Positions 1 to 7,882 of a stretch of 64,000 nucleotides of DNA are shown one piece after another. The stretch covers positions 1 to 64,000 of the forward strand of contig NZ_JBAWKD010000002.1 of assembly GCF_037095735.1 (NCBI RefSeq), written 5' to 3'. Below the pieces are notes generated by a model, which was not told the DNA's origin, ran no database searches, and worked only from the letters and a program-made list of their open reading frames with translations. The stretch's first letter is position 1, and every line of letters starts with the position of its first letter. Made by a program: the position numbers and the translations under genes. The stretch comes from Frigidibacter sp037095735. Its GTDB lineage: Bacteria; Pseudomonadota; Alphaproteobacteria; Rhodobacterales; Rhodobacteraceae.

Positions 1-35
1 ACAATCTCTTCCGGCTTGTGCTTCTTCTGTCCCAT
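1..35 (-). CDS. IS3-type transposase OrfA, N-terminal fragment
   Basis: An ATG at 35 (minus strand) opens the peptide MGQKKHKPEEIV, which runs off the window. This is a typical N-terminus of the small helix-turn-helix OrfA of IS3-family elements, which with OrfB forms the transposase. A purine-rich GGAGGA motif a few bases upstream can act as ribosome binding site. Only 12 codons are visible, so the family call rests on this short match and on the adjacent IS-like end. Confidence 0.55.
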   Translation of the reverse strand, partial: MGQKKHKPEEI

Positions 36-99
36 ATTCCGTCCTCCATCTGGCTTGAAAGCCTACTTCAGGGAGGACCACTTTTCAGGGGGCAGACCA
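1..99 (-). mobile_element. End of an IS3-family-like insertion sequence
   Basis: The first 99 bases read, on the minus strand, as an IS terminus followed by a leader and the start of a transposase OrfA. A GC-rich end of the type TCTGCCCCCTGAAAAGTGG lies about 50 bases upstream of the OrfA ATG, which resembles terminal repeats of IS3-family elements. Only this end is in the window, so the element may be complete outside it. The exact outer boundary (about 99-102) and any target duplication cannot be fixed from one end. Confidence 0.6.
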
Positions 100-104
100 C
101 CCGC

Positions 105-308
105 ATGAAACGCCCCAATCCACTGCCACCCGATCAGATGACGCCCGCCGAACGCCGCGCCGAATTGTGCGGGCTGCTCGCCCTCGGGCTGGTCCGCCTG
201 ACGCGGCGCAATCGGAGCGAACCTTCTGACGATACTGGAGAAATTCGCCTACACTATCAGGCCGACCAATGCCGTCATGCAACCCGGAAGCCAACGGAGA
301 AAGCATGA
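105..308 (+). CDS. Small protein of the recombinase/DUF2924 cassette
   Basis: This 67-residue protein (start MKRPNPLPPDQMTPAERRAE) has a short N-terminal helix of the 'MTPAERRAELCGLLALGLVRL' kind and a polar, basic tail ending in KPTEKA. I recall similar 60-70 residue proteins directly upstream of DUF2924 and recombinase genes in alphaproteobacteria. The stop codon overlaps the next ATG (ATGA), so the genes are translationally coupled. The ATG at 105 is preferred over an upstream in-frame start inside the IS end. Function is unknown; a role linked to the recombinase is inferred only from the conserved neighbourhood. Confidence 0.6.
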   Translation: MKRPNPLPPDQMTPAERRAELCGLLALGLVRLTRRNRSEPSDDTGEIRLHYQADQCRHATRKPTEKA

Positions 309-760
309 CGACGCACGACCACATCCCCGCGCGCCTGGCCGCGCTGAAGACCACACCGACGCCTGACCTGAAAAAGCAGTGGCGCGATCTGTTCGACAGC
401 GAACCGCCGCCGTTTAACCGGCGCTATCTCGAAAGCCGTATCGCCTACCGCATCCAGGAACTCGCTTATGGGGGCTTGAAGCCCGAGACGATCCGGCGGC
501 TGGAACGGCTGGGCGAAGAACTGGACGGCGGCGACAAGAAGAAGCGCGGAATGCGCCTCGACCGCGATCGCCCCATCACCGGAACGAGGCTCCTGCGCGA
601 ATGGCAGGGCGTCGAACAGGTCGTCACGGTCACAGCCGATGGCTTCGAATGGCAGGGGCGGCCCTACAAGTCGCTGTCGGCGATCGCCCGCGCCATCACC
701 GGCACGCGCTGGAATGGCTGGGTCTTCTTCGGTCTCAAGAACCATAGGGGGCGGACATGA
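305..760 (+). CDS. DUF2924 domain protein
   Basis: The 151-residue protein matches the DUF2924 family. It has an N-terminal part with a WRDLFDSEPPPFNRRYLESR block and a C-terminal part with GTRLLREWQG, the FEWQGRPYKSLSAIARAITG segment and a closing WNGWVFFGL motif. The C-terminal block resembles DNA-binding modules found in phage and mobile-element proteins. It overlaps the previous stop and the following start by 4 bases each, so it is the middle gene of a three- or four-gene cassette with the serine recombinase. Its biochemical role is not established; help to the recombinase in DNA recognition or directionality is inference. Confidence 0.8.
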   Translation: MTTHDHIPARLAALKTTPTPDLKKQWRDLFDSEPPPFNRRYLESRIAYRIQELAYGGLKPETIRRLERLGEELDGGDKKKRGMRLDRDRPITGTRLLREWQGVEQVVTVTADGFEWQGRPYKSLSAIARAITGTRWNGWVFFGLKNHRGRT

Positions 761-2067
761 CGAAACCCGTCGTCCGCAAGCTCCGCTGCGCGGTCTACAC
801 GCGGAAATCTTCCGAGGAGGGGCTCGAGCAGGAGTTCAACAGCCTCCACGCCCAGCGCGAGGCTTGCGAGGCGTACATCGCCAGCCAGCGGTCCGAGGGC
901 TGGGTGCTGGTTCGCGATCAGTATGACGACGGCGGCATCTCCGGCGGCACGCTGGAACGCCCCGGTCTGAAGCGACTGACGGCCGACATCGAGGACGGAC
1001 TGGTCGATGTGGTGGTGGTCTACAAGATCGATCGCCTCAGCCGCTCGCTGGCGGACTTCGCCAAGTTGGTCGAGGTGTTCGACCGGAACGGCGTGACCTT
1101 CGTCTCGGTGACGCAGTCCTTCAACACGACTACCTCGATGGGCCGGCTGACGCTGAACATCCTGCTCAGCTTCGCCCAGTTCGAGCGCGAGGTGACGGCC
1201 GAGCGCATCCGTGACAAGGTCGCCGCCAGCCGCAAGAAGGGCATGTGGATGGGCGGCGTCCCGCCCTACGGCTACCGGGTGGAAAACCGGAAGCTGGTGG
1301 TCGACGAAGAAGCCGCTGCGCATGTGCGCTGGATATTCGACCGCTTTCTCGAGATCGGGTCCTGCACGGAACTGGCGCGGGAAGTCGGCATGCGCGGCAT
1401 CCGGACGCCGCGCGGCAACTGGATCGACAAGAAATATATCTACCGCATGCTCAGCAACCGCGCCTACATCGGCGAGGCGGTCCACAAGGGCGATAGCTAC
1501 CCCGGCGAGCACGACGCGATCATCGATCCCGAGATTTGGGACCGCGTCCACGCCATCCTGCAGGAGAGCCCGCGCAAGCGTGCCGCGCGCACCCGCGCGG
1601 AGACACCAGCGCTGCTGAAGGGGCTGCTGTTCGGGCCGGACGGCGCCGCGTTCTCTCCAACGCATACCCGCAAGGGCGACAGGCTCTACCGCTACTATGT
1701 CAGTCAGACCGTGCTGAAGCATGGTGCTGGTTCGTGTCCGGTCGGCCGCGTGCCCGCGGGGGAGATCGAGGGCGCCGTGCTCGATCAGTTGCGCGCCGTG
1801 TTCCGCCAGCCCGAGATCGTTGCGGGGACGTGGAAGGCGGCGCGGGCCCACGCCGACGACATCTCCGAGGCCGAGGCCCGCGCGGCCCTGCAGCAGCTCG
1901 ACGCGCTATGGGGCGAACTCTTCCCCGCCGAGCAGGCGCGCATCGTCACGTTGCTTGTCGAGCGTGTCGACATCGGCACAGACGGCCTGAAGGTGCGGCT
2001 CCGGGTCGACGGCCTCGGGAGCCTCTCTCGCGAAATGCGGGCTGCCAGTATCGGAGAGGCAGCATGA
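757..2067 (+). CDS. Large serine recombinase
   Basis: This 436-residue recombinase has the N-terminal resolvase fold starting at residue 11 with the catalytic motif YTRKSS (nucleophile Ser18 or Ser19). It continues with SLHAQREACEAYI, DGGISGG and the YKIDRLSRSLADF helix of large serine recombinases. The Recombinase domain follows (PPYGYRVENRKLVVDEEAA and a GI-TPRG-W segment near residues 170-230), and a short C-terminal part replaces the long zinc-ribbon and coiled-coil seen in 500-600 residue integrases. Such enzymes cut DNA through a phosphoserine link to integrate or excise elements. It may have carried this region or the defence island into the chromosome, but no att sites for it could be recognised. 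Confidence 0.9.
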   Translation: MTKPVVRKLRCAVYTRKSSEEGLEQEFNSLHAQREACEAYIASQRSEGWVLVRDQYDDGGISGGTLERPGLKRLTADIEDGLVDVVVVYKIDRLSRSLADFAKLVEVFDRNGVTFVSVTQSFNTTTSMGRLTLNILLSFAQFEREVTAERIRDKVAASRKKGMWMGGVPPYGYRVENRKLVVDEEAAAHVRWIFDRFLEIGSCTELAREVGMRGIRTPRGNWIDKKYIYRMLSNRAYIGEAVHKGDSYPGEHDAIIDPEIWDRVHAILQESPRKRAARTRAETPALLKGLLFGPDGAAFSPTHTRKGDRLYRYYVSQTVLKHGAGSCPVGRVPAGEIEGAVLDQLRAVFRQPEIVAGTWKAARAHADDISEAEARAALQQLDALWGELFPAEQARIVTLLVERVDIGTDGLKVRLRVDGLGSLSREMRAASIGEAA

Positions 2068-2459
2068 CCCGCAGCACGCCGATCCCCAACACTGTGACGT
2101 TGCACCTCCCGTTTCGTATCGTGAGGCGCGGCGGACGAAAGGAGATGCAACTGCCGGAGGGCGCCGCACAACTGCGGCGGATGGACAACACGCTGGTCAA
2201 GGCGCTGGCGCGCGCCTTCCGCTGGAAGCGCATGCTGGAGACCGGCGAGTTCGCCACCATCGCCGATCTGGCCAAGCGTGAAGGGATCGCCGCCCCATAC
2301 CTGACGAGGACCATGCGCCTCACTCAACTGGCTCCCGACTTGGTTGAAAGTATACTTGACGGCAGTCAGCCGTCCGGTCTCAACCTGGAGGCGCTGCGGA
2401 GCACCCTGCCAATGGCGTGGTCCGAACAGCGAACCGCTCTGAGTACCCCTCTCGATTGA
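2064..2459 (+). CDS. Helix-turn-helix companion of the recombinase
   Basis: This 131-residue protein overlaps the recombinase stop by ATGA. Its centre (about residues 55-95, FATIADLAKREGIAAPYLTR) reads as a helix-turn-helix, followed by a LAPDLVESILDG segment like the ParB/KorB-type HTH region. The N-terminal part has a basic VRRGGRK stretch. Small proteins of this kind often follow recombinases in alphaproteobacteria and may be directionality factors or regulators. That role is inferred from position only; the HTH assignment is read from the sequence. Confidence 0.7.
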   Translation: MTRSTPIPNTVTLHLPFRIVRRGGRKEMQLPEGAAQLRRMDNTLVKALARAFRWKRMLETGEFATIADLAKREGIAAPYLTRTMRLTQLAPDLVESILDGSQPSGLNLEALRSTLPMAWSEQRTALSTPLD

Positions 2460-2600
2460 AGATGCTATCGGCGTGCAGCGGGCTTCATGCTTGCATCGTC
2501 CTAGGGCGGCAGCATAGTCTAGCACCGTAAACGGCGGTAATGTCAGCTCAAAATCGGGGCGCCCGGCAATCCCGTCGCCGTCCGATAATTGAGAGCGACG

Positions 2601-4235
2601 ATGGAAGCGGCCGAGCGCACGATAAGTCAGATTCTGACGGAGCAGATTAGATACGAAATACCCGCGTATCAACGCCCATATTCTTGGGAGAAGGGTAACG
2701 TCGAGCAATTACTCGATGATGTTTGGGAGGCGTTTGCGGCCAATGATGAGGAATATTTTATTGGCTCGCTGATCACGATCGAGCGTGAGAAGGGTCGTCT
2801 TTATGATGTCGTGGACGGTCAGCAGCGTCTAACAACGCTCAACTTGATCTTTTCACGCCTGCGCGATGGCGTCGATGAACCGGCGAAATCCGAACTCGGT
2901 CGGCGCGTCTTGCCACGCAATGCCCTGACCGGTGAGGAGGAGACGCCACGCCTGACCCTGCGCCAGCGAGATCAGAACTTCTTCCGACGTCATGTGCTGG
3001 CCGGGGAAAAGGTGCCCGAGGTGGTCCGAAAAGAAGTTGCCAAGGAGCAGGACGCCCCAAAGCAGCGCATCATCGAGAACCTAGAAGCCATCGACAGCTT
3101 CATCGCTCAGCATGACCAGAAGACGCTGAAGCTGTTCGCGAACTACCTTCTCAGCAGGGTCTATGTGGTGTTTGTCACCACTGCTTCCTGGCAGTCGGCA
3201 TATCGGTTGTTCAATGTTCTGAATGCCCGCGGCATGGCGCTGTCAAATGCTGACCTGATCAAGAACATGCTGTTCGCGCGGCTTGGCGGCAACGCAGCCC
3301 GTAGCAGTGATCTGGACGAGGCATGGCTCGAACTAGAGGAGCAGATCGGTATCGAGCGGCTTGACCAGTTCATGGCGCATCATCGCAGCTCGATTGTCGC
3401 GACAAAAGCTCGGAAGGCACTGCACGAGGAGTTTGAACCCCTTATCGAGACTGCAGCGTCGCCGTTCACTTTCCTCGACGAGGTGAATACCTCCGCTCGC
3501 AATTATCTGCGCGTTCTCAGGAATGAGTTCGAGGCGCCTGCAGCTCGTCGCGCGGTCAGATCGCTCAAGCGGGTAGCGTTCGAGGAGTGGATCCCGCCGC
3601 TGCTTGCCTTCTTGAACAGGCCGGTAGCTGACATGCCAGAAGGGGAGTTCATCGATCTACTCGAACGGATCACCTACCAGAACTGGATTCGGCGGCTCGC
3701 GTTCACTGCTCGTTTAACAGCGTACTTTCAGCTCATTACCGCGATCCGTGCCGGGAAAAACGCGGATGACATCCGCGCGATTTTCCGCGCCAATGCCAAC
3801 GACGATGAGTTCCGTTCCCTGCTTGACGGCGAGGTTTATGGGCGGCCCTTTGCGCAGGCCGTCCTGCTGCGGCTTGAAGAGGCCGATCAGGACGAGTCGG
3901 TCACCAAGGACTTCGGCGGAAAAATCACCATCGAGCATGTTCTGCCTCAGGCGCTCAAGGACGCCTACTGGCGTGAGCGTTTCACCGATGACGAACACCG
4001 CCTCTGGCTGCACCGCCTTGGGAATCTTGCGCTGCTTGCTGGCATCAAGAATTACAAGGCGCAGTACTTCCCATTCGATCGCAAGAAGAAGATCTACGCA
4101 GAGCGGAACAACCGGGTTTCCTTCGACACCACAAAGCCGATTCTGTCGGCCGACCATTGGACGAAGGACCTGCTGGCTGCACGTCAGGCTGATCTGGTCG
4201 ATAGAGCGCAACGGATATGGTCAGTCAATGCATAG
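2601..4235 (+). CDS. DUF262/DUF1524 (GmrSD-like) defence protein
   Basis: The 544-residue protein has an N-terminal DUF262 domain with YEIPAYQRPYSW and the VVDGQQRLTTL motif (about residues 65-80), which binds and hydrolyses nucleotide in this family. The C-terminal DUF1524 region carries an HNH-type TIEHVLPQ motif near residue 443 and a HRLGNLALL block. These are the two halves of GmrSD-like type IV restriction enzymes, which cut modified phage DNA; single-chain DUF262-DUF1524 proteins are common in defence islands. The ATG at 2601 is chosen over an upstream TTG because GAGAG lies 5 bases before it. The gene is less GC-rich than its neighbours, consistent with transfer. Its target is unknown. 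Confidence 0.85.
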   Translation: MEAAERTISQILTEQIRYEIPAYQRPYSWEKGNVEQLLDDVWEAFAANDEEYFIGSLITIEREKGRLYDVVDGQQRLTTLNLIFSRLRDGVDEPAKSELGRRVLPRNALTGEEETPRLTLRQRDQNFFRRHVLAGEKVPEVVRKEVAKEQDAPKQRIIENLEAIDSFIAQHDQKTLKLFANYLLSRVYVVFVTTASWQSAYRLFNVLNARGMALSNADLIKNMLFARLGGNAARSSDLDEAWLELEEQIGIERLDQFMAHHRSSIVATKARKALHEEFEPLIETAASPFTFLDEVNTSARNYLRVLRNEFEAPAARRAVRSLKRVAFEEWIPPLLAFLNRPVADMPEGEFIDLLERITYQNWIRRLAFTARLTAYFQLITAIRAGKNADDIRAIFRANANDDEFRSLLDGEVYGRPFAQAVLLRLEEADQDESVTKDFGGKITIEHVLPQALKDAYWRERFTDDEHRLWLHRLGNLALLAGIKNYKAQYFPFDRKKKIYAERNNRVSFDTTKPILSADHWTKDLLAARQADLVDRAQRIWSVNA

Positions 4236-4331
4236 TGGTTTGTCGCTTCGGGGTATTATCGGCACTGGATGCCGACCCGAGTCATGTTTCCGTTCTCCGA
4301 TAGTATTTTCCAGCTGGGCGGGAGGGTGACG

Positions 4332-6743
4332 ATGAGCATGAATGAAGCCGACACGCGGTATCACCTCATCGACCCAGTCCTCCGGGCAAAAGGCTATGTA
4401 AGCCGGGACCAGGTTACGCTCGAAACCGTTCTGACGCCGCCGCCGGTGGAGCCCACAGGACCAAAAGGGCGCAGGCGGAAGGGCCCCGGTCGCACGGACT
4501 ATCTGCTCTGCGTGCAGCTCGACGGAATGCCCAAGTCGATGCCGATCGCCGTGCTCGAGGCCAAAAAGGAGAGCGACGACCCGCTCAAGGGCATGCAGCA
4601 AGCCAAGGCGTACGCCGACTGCGAACGATATGAGGTCAAGTACGTCTTCTCGACCAATGGCCACCGCTATGGGGAGTACGACTGCTTCACAAGCCTGCAG
4701 GCTGGGCCATTTCAGTTTCCCGATTTCCCCACGCACCCCGACCTGACGGCACGGTATGCCAAGGACAGCGGGATCAACCTCCACGCCCCCGACGCAGCCA
4801 TGCTGTTCCAGGCGGACAGCCCCGCATGGGCTCAAAGCCGCTACTATCAGGATGCGGCGATCCGCGCCGCCTTCGAGAAGATCATTCTGGACCGCCAGGC
4901 TGGCACGGCGCCCCGGGTGCTGCTGACGCTCGCCACAGGCGCAGGCAAGACGATTATCGCCACGAACTTGCTCTGGCGACTGTCGCAGGCCGGCCAGCTC
5001 CCCAAACCAGCGCTCTTCCTGTGTGACCGGGATGAGCTTCGCGAGCAGGCCTACAACAAGCTCAAGGCGGCCTTCGGTGACAACGCCCGCATCGTGAAGA
5101 CGGAGCGGGGCGGCAACGCCGCGCAGAATGCACGGATCCATATCGCTACCTACCAGACGCTCGGTCTGGACGACGACGACGGGTTCGCCAGCTTCCTGTC
5201 CGAGCACTATGGTGAGGACGCGTTCAGTGTCATCATCATCGACGAGTGCCACCGCTCTGCCTGGGGACGGTGGTCCGAGGTGCTTCGCCGCAACCCGAAC
5301 GCCATCCACATCGGCCTGACCGCTACGCCGCGGAAACTCGAGGAATCGAAGCAGGCCAGCGCCGAGGATCAGGAGATCACCGCAAACAACAGAAAGTACT
5401 TCGGCGAACCTGTCTACGAATACACCCTGATCGAGGCGCAGGAGGACGGCTATCTGGCGGCCTGTGAGATCGTCAAGCGCAAGGCCAGCATCGACAATAT
5501 GGTCTTCACCCGAGAGGAAACCCTCAAGGCGGGTGTCCGAGACATCAAGACGGGCTTGCCGCTGACCGAGGACGACCTGCCCAAGGCGCAATACACCGGC
5601 AAGGACTTCGACGACGAGCTGTTCGTCGAATTGCGCACGCCGAAGATGTGTGAGGACCTGTTCCAACTCCTTTGCGCGAATGGCGGGCCTGAGCAGAAGG
5701 TGATCATCTTCTGTACGCGCGAAATCCATGCCGACCGGGTCGCGCAGTACATGAACAATCTCTACGTCCGCTGGTGCCGTGAGAACGATCAGGCGCCGAA
5801 GGACCACTACGCCTTCAAATGCATGGGAGGAGCGAACAACGGCGCCGACATGATCGAGCCGATGCGCGGGTCCGGCGAACGCGCCTTCATCGCCTGCACG
5901 GTCGATCTGCTGGAGGCCGGCGTGGACATCGAACGCCTGAACGCCGTCGTCTTCTTCCGATACCTCCAGTCGCCGATCAAATTCTACCAGATGGTCGGCC
6001 GGGGCACGCGCATCCACGAAGAGACGGCCAAGTACAAGTTCTGGCTCTACGACTACACTGGCGTCACCGATCTCTTCGGCACCGAGTTCATCACCAAGCC
6101 CCCACGTCCGCGAGGCGATGGAGGCACGGGCAGCGGTGGCGAGGGCGGCGATGACGAGGGAGGGGGCGACGGCCCGCCTGTCGCCGAGATTGGGGGAAAG
6201 CAGGTCCTCATCAATCCGCAGGGCCGGTTCATTCTGGTCACCCGTGACGGGCGCGACACCCCGATCCCGGTCGACGAGTACCGCAAGGAGGTGATGGCCC
6301 GCGTCCTGGCGGAAGCGCACACACTCGACGAGTTCCGTGCGCTGTGGATAGAGACGACCAAGCGGCGCGACCTGATCGACCACCTTCTCGGCGACAACTT
6401 CAGCCCGGAAGTGATCCGTGAAATCGACAGGATGGGCGATTTCGACCTCTACGATTTCTTCGGTCACCACGGCTACCACGCGCGTGCGCTCAAACGCGCC
6501 GAGCGGAGCGGGCAGTATATCGACTTGAACACGGTCTGGTTTGACGGCATGGACCCCAAGGCCGCGACCGTGCTGAAAAGCTTCGGGCACCAGTTCGCGC
6601 AGGGCGGCACGGATGCGCTCGAGACACCGGCACTTTGGGATGTACCGGAAATCCGGATGGCAGGAGGGCTCGCCGCGCTTCGCGGGCTCGGAAAGCCGTC
6701 CGACGTGGTACGGGAGGCGAAGGGAAGGCTATTTGAGGGATGA
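4332..6743 (+). CDS. hsdR: Type I restriction enzyme, R subunit
   Basis: This 803-residue subunit cuts unmodified DNA after ATP-driven translocation. The N-terminal PD-(D/E)XK nuclease is visible as GRTDYLL followed by IAVLEAK near residues 72-78. The helicase core has Walker A ATGAGKT near 203, the DECHRS box near 304 and the VGRGTRI motif near 555. The C-terminal part, after an acidic glycine-rich linker (GDGGTGSGGEGG), matches the EcoEI-type C-terminal domain that contacts the methylase. The ATG at 4332 follows GGAGGG; an upstream in-frame ATG at 4269 has no such signal. The gene overlaps hsdS by four bases. Confidence 0.92.
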   Translation: MSMNEADTRYHLIDPVLRAKGYVSRDQVTLETVLTPPPVEPTGPKGRRRKGPGRTDYLLCVQLDGMPKSMPIAVLEAKKESDDPLKGMQQAKAYADCERYEVKYVFSTNGHRYGEYDCFTSLQAGPFQFPDFPTHPDLTARYAKDSGINLHAPDAAMLFQADSPAWAQSRYYQDAAIRAAFEKIILDRQAGTAPRVLLTLATGAGKTIIATNLLWRLSQAGQLPKPALFLCDRDELREQAYNKLKAAFGDNARIVKTERGGNAAQNARIHIATYQTLGLDDDDGFASFLSEHYGEDAFSVIIIDECHRSAWGRWSEVLRRNPNAIHIGLTATPRKLEESKQASAEDQEITANNRKYFGEPVYEYTLIEAQEDGYLAACEIVKRKASIDNMVFTREETLKAGVRDIKTGLPLTEDDLPKAQYTGKDFDDELFVELRTPKMCEDLFQLLCANGGPEQKVIIFCTREIHADRVAQYMNNLYVRWCRENDQAPKDHYAFKCMGGANNGADMIEPMRGSGERAFIACTVDLLEAGVDIERLNAVVFFRYLQSPIKFYQMVGRGTRIHEETAKYKFWLYDYTGVTDLFGTEFITKPPRPRGDGGTGSGGEGGDDEGGGDGPPVAEIGGKQVLINPQGRFILVTRDGRDTPIPVDEYRKEVMARVLAEAHTLDEFRALWIETTKRRDLIDHLLGDNFSPEVIREIDRMGDFDLYDFFGHHGYHARALKRAERSGQYIDLNTVWFDGMDPKAATVLKSFGHQFAQGGTDALETPALWDVPEIRMAGGLAALRGLGKPSDVVREAKGRLFEG

Positions 6744-7882
6744 ACGTTTTGCCGAACTTCGGTGACTTTGTATTATCGTACCGCAACGGCTACGGGGTTC
6801 GACCTAAAGGCGTCGAGAACGGTCCAATCGTATTAAGAATTGCTGACGTATCCTCCGGTGAAATCGACCTGAGTGATCCTAGAAGGGGAAATGTCTCCCA
6901 GAAGATTTTGGAGACTTACCGGCTCTCTTCGGGGGAGTTGCTACTCATTCGCGTTAATGGCGCACGGGAGATCGTTGGGCGCTGCTGCGTTGTTCGAGAA
7001 AATGTGCCTTCAGACACGATCTTCAATGACCACCTGATCCGAGTTCGTTTGAAGGAAGGGTTGGATCCTGAGTTTGCTCGCTATTTTCTGTCCGCACCAC
7101 AGGCACGAAATGTCATTGAGGAAGCAGCCTCAACCTCAGCTGGACAACTCACCATCAATCAACAGGTCATATCGGGGCTGGAAGTACCCGACATAGATAT
7201 TGGTGAACAAAAGAAGCGCGCTGAGAAAATCTCCCGGCAATTCGGTGAATACGATGTCGCGAAGGAAGCAACCATTTGCCAGCTTCATGATGTCGCCGCA
7301 CTAACCGACGCGATCATTTTTGACAGCGTCAAGAATCCGGAGTCTCACCCGCGGTTGGGTGCCGTTCTCGACGAAGTCAAACAAGGCATCGGAGAAGACT
7401 GGGCGTCTCATCCCGTTCTTGGAGCGACACGCGACGGCCTGGCACCGGCCAAGGAGCCGCCCGGCAAGCAGGCCCACAAGTACAAGCCCGCCGTGCCCGG
7501 CACGGTGTTCTACAACCCCATGCGCATCCTGATCGGCTCCATTGCGATGGTGGATGAGGATGATACGCCCGGCATCACCAGCCCGGACTATGTCGTGCTG
7601 CGTGGAAAGCCGGGCGTGGTGGATAGCCGCTGGTTCTACTATTGGCTGCGCTCGCCGCTGGGGGCGAACTGTATCCAGTCCCTGGCGCGCGGCGCGGTGC
7701 GTGAACGCATGCTGTTCAACCGCCTCGCAGAAGGTGAGATCGCGCTTCCAAGCTTTGCCGACCAGCAACGCGCATCCGCAGCGCTCAAGGAACTGAAACC
7801 ACTGAAGCGGGCCTTGGAAGCCCGCCTCGCAGAAATCAACTTGCTGCCGCAGAAGATCCTGTCGGCGGCTTTCGAGATGTGA
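6740..7882 (+). CDS. hsdS: Type I restriction-modification, specificity subunit
   Basis: This 380-residue subunit picks the DNA target for both methylation and cleavage. It has two target recognition domains: the first roughly 1-165, closed by a GLEVPDIDIGEQKKRA conserved helix, the second roughly 205-345, closed by LPSFADQQRASAALKEL and a C-terminal coiled coil ending in LLPQKILSAAF. The start overlaps the hsdR stop (ATGA) and the stop overlaps the hsdM start. The first half (about 6750-7320) is visibly AT-richer and uses different codons from the second half, as expected when recognition domains are swapped by recombination. The recognition sequence cannot be read from the protein. Confidence 0.9.
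   Translation: MNVLPNFGDFVLSYRNGYGVRPKGVENGPIVLRIADVSSGEIDLSDPRRGNVSQKILETYRLSSGELLLIRVNGAREIVGRCCVVRENVPSDTIFNDHLIRVRLKEGLDPEFARYFLSAPQARNVIEEAASTSAGQLTINQQVISGLEVPDIDIGEQKKRAEKISRQFGEYDVAKEATICQLHDVAALTDAIIFDSVKNPESHPRLGAVLDEVKQGIGEDWASHPVLGATRDGLAPAKEPPGKQAHKYKPAVPGTVFYNPMRILIGSIAMVDEDDTPGITSPDYVVLRGKPGVVDSRWFYYWLRSPLGANCIQSLARGAVRERMLFNRLAEGEIALPSFADQQRASAALKELKPLKRALEARLAEINLLPQKILSAAFEM

Noticed and set aside
664..1851. 395-codon minus-strand frame over the recombinase
   Set aside because: Antisense shadow of a well-supported recombinase; composition is rich in Arg, His, Leu and Val, with no domain.
4221..6590. 789-codon minus-strand frame opposite hsdR
   Set aside because: It is the reverse-strand shadow of the hsdR codons (GC-rich third positions); hsdR has clear motifs, this has none.
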